A stretch of 64,000 bases of DNA from Aspidiotus rigidus. Taxonomy: Eukaryota; Arthropoda; Insecta; Hemiptera; Diaspididae. Position 1 is the first letter of the stretch, and every line of letters starts with the position of its first letter. The position numbers and the translations under genes were made by a program. The notes under the pieces are model-generated. The model did not search any database and had not been told where the DNA came from. It saw only the letters and a list, made by a program, of their open reading frames with translations. Below are positions 1 to 10,400 of this stretch, piece after piece. The stretch lies in the NCBI GenBank assembly GCA_035079385.1, contig JAVHKY010000004.1:13361001-13425000 (forward strand). Direction: 5' to 3'.

Positions 1-341
1 TAATGTTAGTCTAATATTGGTCTAGTATACTGTATATTAGTCTGAAAGGCTCAATTCTTTATCATCTCCAATTCCTGGTATCACTTATTGCTATCACCAG
101 GCGCTCTTCTTTTCATCCGCTCATAAATCGTAATCACGCTCTCATCACCACCTTCTGTACAAATTCCATCCCAATATTCTTTAACTGGGAATCTAGTTAC
201 AAGGACATCCCGAAAAAAAAAATTTGAAAATCTATATTGAAGCCAAACGAGCAACCGACCCGTCAGTCAACCCTTCACTCTTTCCCTCACGTTCCGAACT
301 TTCCAAACATATTAAGAAATTAATAATCACTATTAAACAGC

Positions 342-1020
342 ATTTTATGAACATGAACTATCTAAGAAGTTTCTAGAAGTACTTTTCACGCTGAACACTA
401 CGTCGTTTACCGTTTTTCGCGATCACAATGGAGTCTTGACTAATTCGCGTTTGAAAATTCAAAAATCGCCGATAATTGTACCTACTTTCAAAATGCAATA
501 CCACAGTAAAAACAGAATACTGAGGTATGTTGAACCACATAAAAATGTAGTTTAAACCTTGCTCTGTAACATATGTACGATTTAGAATAATCGCATAATT
601 CTTCTAGCAGATATGAACGATATTATACAAGACTATTTTCAGCTTTGAACGCGGGGCAACGTACGTCCTCGCGTCGCGACGCAGAATCGCGTGTTTCCCC
701 GCATTTGAAGCTGAAAATAATCTTGTACAATATCGTTCATGACTGCTCGAAGAATTGTGCGATTATTCTTAATCTTAAATACCTATGTTATTGAGTAAAT
801 TTCAAACTACATTTTTGTGCTGTAGAACATACCGCATTATTCTGTTTCTGATAATATGGTATCGTGTTATAAAAGTACAGTTTTTGGCATTTTTTGATTT
901 TCAAATACGAATTACTCGGAACTGCGATGTAATAGCGAAAAACGGTCAACGGCAAAGTGTTCAGCGTGAAAAATACTTCTAGTAACTCCTTCGATAGTTC
1001 ATGTTCATTCAAAACATGTG
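342..1020. repeat. Hairpin (foldback) MITE-like element
   Basis: The two halves are imperfect reverse complements. The left arm begins near 342 with TTTATGAACATGAACTATC, and the right arm ends near 1005 with the complement (GATAGTTCATGTTCATTC). The arms run inward through AAAACGGT/ACCGTTTT-type blocks to a GC-rich centre around 650-700 (CGTCCTCGCGTCGCGACG). The short open frames on both strands here are mirror images and not genes. No clear target duplication was found, so the superfamily is unknown. Confidence 0.75.
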
Positions 1021-1719
1021 AAATTTGTTCAGTAGTGTAATACACCACTCGAGTCTGGTTTACTCATATGTCTAACCTCAAATCTCACTCAAAGAAACCA
1101 TTCCAAATTAGAAATAATATTCCCATGTCCTGAGACACCTGAAATCAAAACTACTGACAATTACATATACACAAAAAAATGATCTACAAATCGATAGTAA
1201 ATTAAGAATGAAGTCTTCAAGCTAGTCTCGCAGTATATTTGATGAACACTAAAAAATTTTACTCATTCATAGATGTATGGGTTTTGAAACTCAAGGTTTT
1301 TACTATTGAATTTGACTAATAACAAAAAAAAAAAAAGAAAAAAGAAACAGCTTAACAAAAAAAAAAAAAATTAAAAATTAATAAACATTCTTCATGACAA
1401 TTAGTACTGAAAACAAGAGGATAAGAAAATTCCCTTCTCATGATGTAAGCAGCTACAAGTGGTTCAAATGTTTAATAGTGAGAAATTTTCCAAAAAGTTG
1501 ATTACATCTCAAGAACTACTCATTCAAACGTCAAAAAAATTGCAGGTGCACATCTCTAGCTATCTTCGTTCCACCTATTTTTATCAACATCTCTAACACT
1601 AAAAAACGGAATTTATGTAATAATATTAAGCAAAATTATTGTAAAACCAACTTGACCCGAGTTGATGACCCGTTTTGTGAAGTGGAATAGCTCGTTAATA
1701 ATTAAAGAAAATATATATA
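1021..1719. other. AT-rich intergenic sequence, no gene seen
   Basis: A-rich tracts occur near 1325-1370. A short stretch near 1510-1600 resembles 11990-12050 (both read AAAAATTGC-GGTGCACATCT), which suggests a dispersed repeat. No coding frame was recognised. Confidence 0.4.
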
Positions 1720-2859
1720 TGTTACAGTTAAAACCCGAAATCAGTAAATTCTAAAATCCACTAGTCAAAACTAGTTGCAACAAGAAGGGTGAATCCAATC
1801 AGTAAAATGAATTTCTTCCCTAGTACAAATGTAATTGCATTTTTATCAAGGGTGTTGGAGGCATATTTTTTTTAGAGGCCTCCGGAACGAATACAAAAAA
1901 TGACTCTCCGACTCCGGTTGCCTCCAGTGGACACGTTTGGAGGCGTCTTCTGACCTCCAAAGTATGTCTCTGGAAGTACCTCAAAATGCCTCCAGCGCAA
2001 TTACTGAGATTGGAGAAAATGCCTCCGGAGGCACTGTCGAAGAAACCAAAGACGTCTTTGGAGACGCTTCCGAAGGCACTTGTAACGTTGATCAGTGTGA
2101 CCAGATGTAGTATATTGGCCTACCAGTGTTGCCAGATGACAGATGATACTCACAAGGTGTATTTAAAACTTTGGCTTTTCTTCGAACCGAGCAGCGCTAG
2201 CATCAAAGTGGCTGAATGAGGGTTCGAGGAATAGAATACTGTTGAAAAAAGTGCCTCCTAAAGGATCTTTGGAAGCACCTCCAAGCCTCTAGGTGGAAGC
2301 AAGGTACCTCCGGAGGCAAAATGCTCCAGCCTCCAACATCTTGGTTTAAATCCTCACCATCTTCGCCTCATTGGAGGCGGAGGCAAGGTACCTCCAGTGA
2401 CAAAATGCCTCCAGCCTCCAAAACCCTTGAAATTTTATTTTTCACAAAGCTTGTTTGTACGTGAATGGTGTGCGTCAATTAGTCACTGTTAGATTTGCTC
2501 TTGTAACGTTTATAGACAGACGAATTCGTATGATGTACGGTTTAATGTGTGAATTAAGGAAGAAAAATTTAGAACTTTTTCGTGTATTTTATTCCAGTGT
2601 GAGCTACTTATCCTCAAAGTTGAGCAGAACTACCAAATATCTATCAATTTGGCCGAAGTATGTCTGGAAATACCATAGCCTTTTGAACTCGAAAAATTTC
2701 AATTCATTTCAGTTATAACTAGAATTTACTGATGAATTCAAACAATTTCTTTATTCTAGAATTAACTAGTCAAAACTAGTTCTGACTAAAGTCATTTGTG
2801 GCAACTAGTTTTGACTAGTGAATTTTAGAATTTACTGATTTCGGGTTTTAACTGTAACA
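1720..2859. mobile_element. 1.14-kb non-autonomous TIR transposon (copy 1)
   Basis: The ends are near-perfect inverted repeats of about 60 bp starting TGTTACAGTTAAAACCCG, with an inner palindrome ACTAGTCAAAACTAGT. The interior is rich in repeats of GCCTCCGGAGGC and has no transposase. The flanks are AT-repeats (ATATATAT and ATATACAT), so an 8-bp target duplication cannot be separated from local repetition. A second copy begins at 63245 with its interior in the opposite order, which supports a real mobile family. Confidence 0.8.
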
Positions 2860-3309
2860 TATACATAACACTATAATCTGCCCAAGTTTCAAAACAATCC
2901 ATCCAGTAGTTTTACAGGAGTTTCGTGGATAAAAATGTTGATAAGTAAACTATTATAAGGAAACCTGAACGGGCGGGTGTAATACTTCCATTTTCCGACG
3001 AGAAAAGTCGGTAAAATTAGACAAAGTACAAAATAGGAAAATATTATTCATAAATACCATAAGGGGAAAAAAATTATGTTTAATTCTCAGTTCGACTCGT
3101 CCTCCAAGTAGCCCAGGCAGATAAGGTTTTGAAATGGAAATAAATGCCGGCAAAAGTTTTTTTCAGGGATTATATTTAAAATGGTCTCCTGATAAACATA
3201 CTAAAAGTCCACAGCGATCAGAGAGCGGGCCCTCCCCGGAGGGGGTCAAAGTACCACAAAAATTAGTTTTCTGAGAATAAATCGAAAACTAAGCATCAGA
3301 AAAGAAAAA
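2860..3309. repeat. Dispersed repeat segment, related to 12040-12185
   Basis: The block TCCATCCAGTAGTTTT, followed by a TTTCrTGGA block, GACGGGTGTAA-like sequence and CGAGAAAAGTCGGTAAAA, is repeated with divergence at 12050-12170. Blocks of this kind are common in 3' ends of RTE-like retrotransposons, but no coding part is present, so the class is inference. No gene seen. Confidence 0.5.
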
Positions 3310-3695
3310 GTTTCGAACAAAAGTTGTTCCTCATCAAATTTCCTATAAATTTCACTATATGTATGTCAACTTAGCCCAAAAACTCGAGCTGAAAAGTTGG
3401 TTTGAAAGTTGAGCGATTTTCTAAAATTTTTGATTTTAGTGTTAGTGTAGTCAAATTAGACAGGTTTCGGGAAAAAAAAGAATACTGCGACATAGTAAAG
3501 GTCTGATTGCTGGAAATGGTCAAGAATGAAGTCCAAAACAACATACTAACTTCTCCGCGTTTTTCTCCAGGAGCACCTTTTTTATGGGGGTTGAAACCCC
3601 CTCAAAATCAGTTTTAGCGGGGGACCCGCTATCCATTTTGTTAGGAGATTTCATCCTCAGAAAACGTCCGGGTCCGCGTCCGCACGTTAGGTTAG

Positions 3696-4672
3696 GTTAC
3701 GGGACTTGGAAGAATTTCGAGTCTCGAGCTATATATGATAGGAGGGGGACTTGGAAGAATTTCGAGTCTTGAGCTATATATGATAGGAGGGGGACTTAGA
3801 AGAATTTCAAGTCTTGAGATATATATGATAGGAGGGGGACTTAGAAGAATTTCGAGTCTTGAGCTATATATGATAGAAGGGGTACTTGGAAGAATTTCGA
3901 GTCTCGAGCTATATATGAAAGGAGGGGGACTTGGAAGAATTTCGAGTCTCGAGCTATATATGATAGGAGGGGGACTTGGAAGAATTTCAAGTCTTGAGAT
4001 ATATATGATAGGAGGGGGACTTAGAAGAATTTCGAGTCTTGAGCTATATATGATAGGAGGGGGACTTAGAAGAATTTCAAGTCTTGAGATATATATGATA
4101 GGAGGGGTACTTGGAAGAATTTCGAGTCTCGAGCTATATATGAAAGGAGGGGGACTTGGAAGAATTTCGAGTCTCGAGCTATATATGATAGGAGGGGGAC
4201 TTAGAAGAATTTCAAGTCTTGAGATATATATGATAGGAGGGGGACTTGGAAGAATCGTGACTTTCGAGCTATATAAGATAGGAGGGGGACTTAGGAGAAT
4301 TTCAAGTCTCGAGCTATACATAATAGGGGAGGGGGACTTGGAAGAATTTTGACTTTCGAGCTACCGTCCGCCGTCCAACCAAAAACTTGGAAAAATTTTG
4401 AGACTCGAGGAGAATTTCGAGTCTTGAGCTATATATGATAGAAGGGGGACTTGGAAGAATTTCGAGCCTCGAACAATATATGATAGGAGGGGGACTTGGA
4501 AGAATTTCAAGTCTTGAGATATATACGATAGGAGGGGGACTTGGAAGAATCGTGACTTTCGAACTATATATGATAGGAGGGGGACTTGGAAGAATTGTGA
4601 CTTCCGAGCTATATTTGATAGAAGGGGGACTTGGAAGAATTTCGACTCTCGAGCTATATATGATAGGTGGGA
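3696..4672. repeat. 45-bp minisatellite array
   Basis: About twenty tandem copies of a 45-bp unit (TATATGATAGGAGGGGGACT followed by TGGAAGAATTTCGAGTCTCGAGC) are interrupted at about 4365-4410. Because 45 is a multiple of three, both strands stay open, giving 15-residue repeating pseudo-peptides. These are not genes. Variant subtypes (TTTCGAGTCT, TTTCAAGTCT, ATCGTGACTT) alternate, which points to higher-order duplication. The same unit recurs inside elements A and B. Confidence 0.9.
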
Positions 4673-4877
4673 ATGTAGAATGATAATTTCGATTTGAATT
4701 ATATGACAAGATTATCAACTCAGTTCCACACCACCTGAGAGGTCGAGTTAAGGAATTGCGGGTTCCCCGCTGCCATTGCAACGTCTGCAATGTTTTGTAA
4801 ATAGTCACCAGTCAAAAATCATTCCTCGTGAAATTTCCTATCAGACTAACCTACACGTGATAGTTAGCTCAAAAATG

Positions 4878-5610
4878 ACGGCTTCCTTAACGAAGTTAAA
4901 CGAGGATCGCAGGGAACCTGTTTTATGATTCGAATGAGATTTGGTATTGAAAATTCAAGGAAGCCTAGATTTGGAGAACCCCTCCTATCGTATATAGCTC
5001 GAGCGTCGAAATTTTTCTAAGTCCCTCTTCTATCATATGTAGCTCGAGAGTCGAAATTCTTCTAAGTCCCCCTCCTATCATATATAGCTCGAGAGTCGAA
5101 ATTTTTCCAAGTCCCCCTCCTATCATATATAGCTCGAGAGTCGAAATTTTTCTAAGTCCCCCTCCTATCATTTATAGCTCGAGAGTCGAAATTTTTCTAA
5201 GTCCCTCTCCTATCACATATGGCGCGAGAGTCGAATTTTTTCCAAGTCCCCCTCCTATCATCTATAGCTCGAGAGTCGAAATTTTTCTAAGTCCCTCTCC
5301 TATCACATATGGCGCGAGAGTCGAATTTTTTCTAAGTCCCCCCTTCTATCATCTATAGCTCGAGAGTCGAATTTTTTATAAGTCCCCCCTTCTATCATCT
5401 ATAGCTCGAGAGTCGAAATTTTTTCTAAGTCCTTCTCCTATCATATATAGCTCGAGAGTCGAAATTTTTCTAAGTCCCTCTCCTATCATATATGGCTCGA
5501 GGGTCGAAATTTTTCTAAGTTTTTCGCTGGACGGCGGACGGCGGACGGCGCACGGCGCACGGCGCACGGCAGATTTCTCAAATAGCCCCCCATAAAACAG
5601 GTTCCCTGTT
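4878..5610 (-). mobile_element. Minisatellite-bearing element A (inverted relative to element B)
   Basis: Both ends carry the inverted motif CAGGGAACCTGTTTTAT (about 4910 and about 5590-5607). Outside the left motif is CTTCCTTAACGAAGTTAA, which is itself nearly palindromic. The interior is the 45-bp repeat in reverse orientation, next to a GGACGGC tandem (5527-5570). Bases 10612-11170 carry the same end sequences in opposite orientation, so the unit has moved as a block. The class is unknown; a Helitron-like or MITE-like element is possible. Confidence 0.7.
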
Positions 5611-6983
5611 AAAATTCATGGAGGTTGAGCGTCCGCCGCGCCGTGCAAATCCGTGAATAACGCGCTCCTTGCCGAGAGATGACGTCGTTGCGCGGTGGTT
5701 ACGCGCGAAGGTAACGTTAATATTTCGCTAGCACGTAACGTATACTAATTTTATTAGTTTTAATTAATTGTCACAGGGAATTTGCTGCACGATATTATTT
5801 TGAAAAAGGTATAATCAACTGCCTATCATACATGAAAATAAAGTTTTCCATACATGGACCGACATTTTAAAAATGGTTTCTTGTGCATGTATGATATGTA
5901 AAAAGCTGAATGGGGGGCTGTAAACATGCGAGCCCTTCCCCATTTCGATTTTTCTAGTTGGAGTGGGTGGACTTGTTTGTATTGGGTTGTGCCGTAGAGT
6001 TTTCCGTTCGTGCTGGTCTTCTCTCCCCTCCAACCTTATTAGGGGGCTGTATGCCAGGCCAGGCCAGCATGTTGTGCTCCATTTTCGGACTGAAAACAGC
6101 CTGAATTTCGTGTGCGCTATGTTTTTGCTGTATTATGCTCTCAAGTTTTCCATTCTGGTTGTTTCAAGCGATGGTGGGAATGGATGTGGTCTTCTGTTGT
6201 GGACTCGCGATGAGATTTTGACTTCGACTCGCGTACAATTGAAGTGGGCTAACGTGTGATATTGTTTCAAGCAATGGAAGGAATGTCACCCAGAAGCTTG
6301 TTATTGTTGTGTGCTCCCACAAATTCAAGAAGAACCGCCACAATACAAATCCGAGAATAACGCGCTCCTTGTCAAAGTTGGCGTAATCGCATGAGGGTTT
6401 CACGTTGATATTCGATTGCGTCAGGTAAACTTCTTCCGCCATTTCAGGCGATCTCCCGAGAAGCTTGTTTTGCGGTAAGAGATCGACTACATGAATCTAG
6501 CAATTATCAAAACGGAGAAACAAGAGATAACAAGCTTCTTGGTATCATTCCCTATATCGCCTGGAACAATAAGAAATTCAGCAAGTTTGCCTGGATTTCA
6601 CGAGGAGTAATTTTTGACTGATGACTTTTTTCTCTAAAATGCGTATTAAGCGGGATATTTACAAAAAACTGATTTTGAGGGGGTTTCAACCCCCATAAAA
6701 AAGATGCACCTGGAGAAAAACGCGGAGAAGTTAGTATGTTGTTTTGGACTTCATTCTTGACCATTTTCAGCAATCAGACCTTTACTATGTCGCAATGTTC
6801 TTTTTTTTTCGAAACCTGTCTAATTTGACTACACTAACACTAAAATCTAAAATTGTAGAAAATCACTCAACTTTCAAACCAACTTTTCAGCTCGAGTTTT
6901 TGGGCTAAGTTGACATACATATAGTGAAATTTATAGGAAATTTGATGAGGAACAACTTTTGTTCGAAAACTTTTGTTCGAAAC

Positions 6984-7445
6984 TATGTTGGCTACTTATC
7001 CCAAAACAAAAGTAGTATTACAAGCAAATGGAGGAGTCGTAAATTATAAAACTGCAAATAGTTGGCACAAATTTTGCCGAAGTTTCTATCCTCATTTCCA
7101 GTTCTATATTTTCTCGCCCTTCTGCCACTCCTCCAAACTTCTTCGATGAATGGCTACGATATAGGGAATAGGTACACCAGACATTGTGGCACCTTGAAGG
7201 ACAATTAGCAGCACGGATGAAACAAAAAATTGTATCGTCGTCCCCGACTCTTCCCTTTACTTTGAAGGAGTCAAGGAAATGGATACCTCTCTCATAGAAT
7301 CGTAGTTGGACTGTATTTTCAGGCCAGTAATGAGATCTACTTATTAAGCATATTCTCAGCTATATAATAGATCAAATACATTGAGTTTTCGAAATGGTTC
7401 CAGCAAATGAATTATCAAATTTCAGTCTTTTTTAATACTTACGAT
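6984..7445 (-). other. Possible decayed remnant downstream of the ABCG exons
   Basis: On the minus strand, one frame (about 7140-7250) reads FFVSSVLLIVLQGATMSGVP followed by IPYIVAIH. This weakly resembles the hydrophobic region before the last membrane helix of ABCG proteins, but it is followed by stops, and another frame is open for about 100 codons without ATG. I cannot decide between a remnant and chance. Confidence 0.2.
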
Positions 7446-10400
7446 TCAGTGTGGATTAATCCTGGTGGTAAAGTCTGTAAACCAAAGAACAATTATGTAC
7501 GTTCGAAGAAGCAAAAAGAAAATCATGAAGAGAATATCCTAAAAAGTCAATTAAATCCTCGTGGTATTTTTAATTAGTAGAAGGTACAAGCACGTAAAAA
7601 AGAAAATTTAACCTGTTACATGCTTGTACCTCCTACTTATTAAATAAAAAAGAGAATATCCTACCAGACTTGAATTATTCTGTATATTCCGCAAATAGGT
7701 CTCGAAATTTTTGTAAGTTTCAGACTGATAGAACTCGTCCATCAGATTTTCCGCTCTATGTTTGTCCAGTCTGGCCTCTTCAAACACCGTTGGTCGTATA
7801 GTTGCTTGGGAGACAATGAATTCGCAAAGATTGTAACTATCCGGACATTTTAATCCTAACCTAAGGATGAGGACAAGATATTAAGTTAATGTTTTAGTTT
7901 CAAAACGAGGAAGAAATTCTTTTGATAAAGATAGGAGATTTTGTGAGATGGGCATTTCTATGAGATAAGCACTGATCCATTTACTTTTTTCCGTAATATT
8001 TGTTGAAGATTTGATATCAATAAACCTAATCTTCTACATGGGGAAGAACCACCAGAAATTGATTTTATAGCCACTTTTTAATATTATCAAAATCTAAAAC
8101 TTTTTTCCGCGACGAACATGCTCGTCGGTAGAGAATGTATTCTGACCTTGCAAAATAATTTTGAATTTCTGCCACTGATCCGTGAAAAGCTAGAGATCCG
8201 TTCGATGTAAGCAGCGAGACGTCGTCGAACATCTCAAAAAGGCCTGACGCTGGCTGATGAATAGCGCAAATAATTATTTTGCCTTGTTTGGCGATACTCC
8301 GTAACAGCTTTATCACCATTACCGCATTATAACTGTCCAATCCTGTGGTCGGCTCGTCACAGAATAGAATTTTAGGCTCCGTGAGAAGCTGTCAAAAATG
8401 GGAAAAAAAATTCTGTCAAGTGTCAAAATAATATTTCACCTGGGACCCATATATGCTGGCGAGGCAACTATCAACTCATTTCAATCCTTCCTACGTGGAA
8501 ACCCACAATTTAGTGTTTTATTAACGAGAAAATATCTATTCATGGTTGTGAGGAGGGAAGTAGAAATGTTTCTATTCAAGACTGCCAGAATTGAATTTTA
8601 ACATGATGCTCGAACATTGACAGTCCGAAGTATCACATAACAGTGGATGAGGGAGGTAGGTCAAGGGGAGTTTGAAGACTAATTCATTATCACTGCAAAA
8701 TAATTTTGCCATCGCTCTGAAAGCTAATTTCTCTTGGCCTCAATTGCAATCACAGTTGACTCATAATCGATCAATGCTGCATTGTAGAAATAGTCACTCA
8801 AATTTGACTGCACTCACTTGTATTGCTAAAGATAAACGCTTGACCTGGCCGCCAGACAAATCGCGTACTTTTGTATACATTCGATGAGACAGTGCAAGAT
8901 TGTTCACAACTCTTATTATGTGTCTATTTACAATATCTTTAGCCATTTTATATCCTAGTTTTAGATATGCCTGGAACAGAAGAAGAAAAGTCGTTTTATG
9001 TAAAATGTAGAAACACACCTCCAAGAAACTATTTCAAAAAAAGTTGCCACAGTATTCTCATAGTAGATTTATCTCAATTGCGCGTCCAGCGGATGCCAGA
9101 ATTGGAGTTCATGTTCAATTTGTAATTTTAGCAAAGTCCGATCTTGTCCCCTATTTATGATTACTTACCTTCAACGACCCACACCATCAAGATTAAGCTC
9201 GAGAGATTCTTTTAAATCTGACTGACTTCTTTCCGAGATGAAGAGAGAGAATGACTTCTTTGAATAACACCCGGGACTAATTCACGATTTTTTTTCTCAC
9301 TCATCCAAAACTCATTAAATCGAGTCATCACTCCCACTTACTTTTTGGAATAAATACCAATCATCTATCAATAAAGCCAAATATTTGTAAAATTAACGGC
9401 AAAACTCAGTTAATAATGTCTATCACCATCACGTCATATTATCAAATTGATAACAGAGTAAAAGTACCCGTAATTTAATAAGGAAACCTAAATTTCATTT
9501 CATTCAATCCAAAAATAAAATTTTCTCAACAGTGTTAATATTATTTTTATATCTGAAACGATGTCCAAAATTATCATCTATAATGACTTATAAAATATGT
9601 AACCGCAACTGAAATGCTTCTTTCTGGCGAGAGAAAAAAAAAAAAAAAAAAAAATATAGAATAATTATGTATAATACAAGTCAAATTTATCTTTGGATCA
9701 CGAAAACTGCAGCACCCTAGTTCACTTCTGGCTTGTAATAATATCAACGTGTTTTCAAGTTTTTTGGTCTGGTCAGCGCTAAATTTTCATTTAAAGGATC
9801 AACTATATTGAATAAATTAATTTTATAAATTTAGTTTCATCATAATAATTTTTAAAAAATAATTTTGATTAAAAAAATTAATGAAATGATAATAATATCC
9901 ATCATTTTTGAAATAAATCAATTCTTTGGTAGGTATTATTTAAAAAACGAATAAAATAAAAATCTCTGGCGACTAAAAATGGTACCCAATAGTCCTATTC
10001 TAACCGAAATTCAACGCAGATTACGAATTTCATGCTGATTAAGCAGAAAAACCTGACTACAAATCACAATTTCTAAAATTCGAAATTATCGCTTTCTATG
10101 CAAAACTTAATTTTCATCAGAAAAAAATTTTCTGGCATAGCCAAATAAATGAAAATCATGTTCCATGTCTTTTATATTTTATCAGTCATCTTGAAATATT
10201 TCAGTCTAGGCTTCTACTAGGTCAAGTGTTCGTGAGATATTATTCGTTTACCCCTATACCTATCTTGGCGTCGTATAAGTCTTGTATGAGAAATATTTTG
10301 AGGTAATTGTGGGTGTTCTATATTTTGAGGTATCAACTTTCGTGGGGGGAACGAGCGATCTCGCTGTTGTATTGGAATGGTATGAGAAAATTCAAGTCTT

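Larger units (their letters stand above)
3310..6983. mobile_element. 3.7-kb element with ~310-bp terminal inverted repeats
   Basis: Bases 3310-3615 recur as the reverse complement at about 6666-6983 with few differences. The outer ends read GTTTCGAACAAAAG and the inner ends AACCCCCTCAAAATCAG. Between them lie a 45-bp minisatellite (3696-4672), the minisatellite element A (4878-5610), and about 1 kb of sequence with a diverged direct duplication (5640-5720 versus 6335-6430, sharing ATAACGCGCTCCTTG). No transposase frame is visible. It lies just 3' of the last recognisable ABCG exons and may have displaced the rest of that gene. Confidence 0.7.

Noticed and set aside
785..1048. Overlapping frames on both strands
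   Set aside because: They lie within the right arm of a palindromic element and are mirror-image artefacts.
3693..3705. TTAGGTTAGGTTA, like the insect telomere repeat
   Set aside because: Only about two and a half units inside an interior minisatellite; too short to indicate telomeric DNA.
3692..4352. Long open frames of about 205 codons on both strands with a 15-residue repeat
   Set aside because: They are a consequence of a 45-bp tandem repeat (divisible by three) without stops. The same holds for the frames at 4314-4808, 4435-4683 and 4965-5567.
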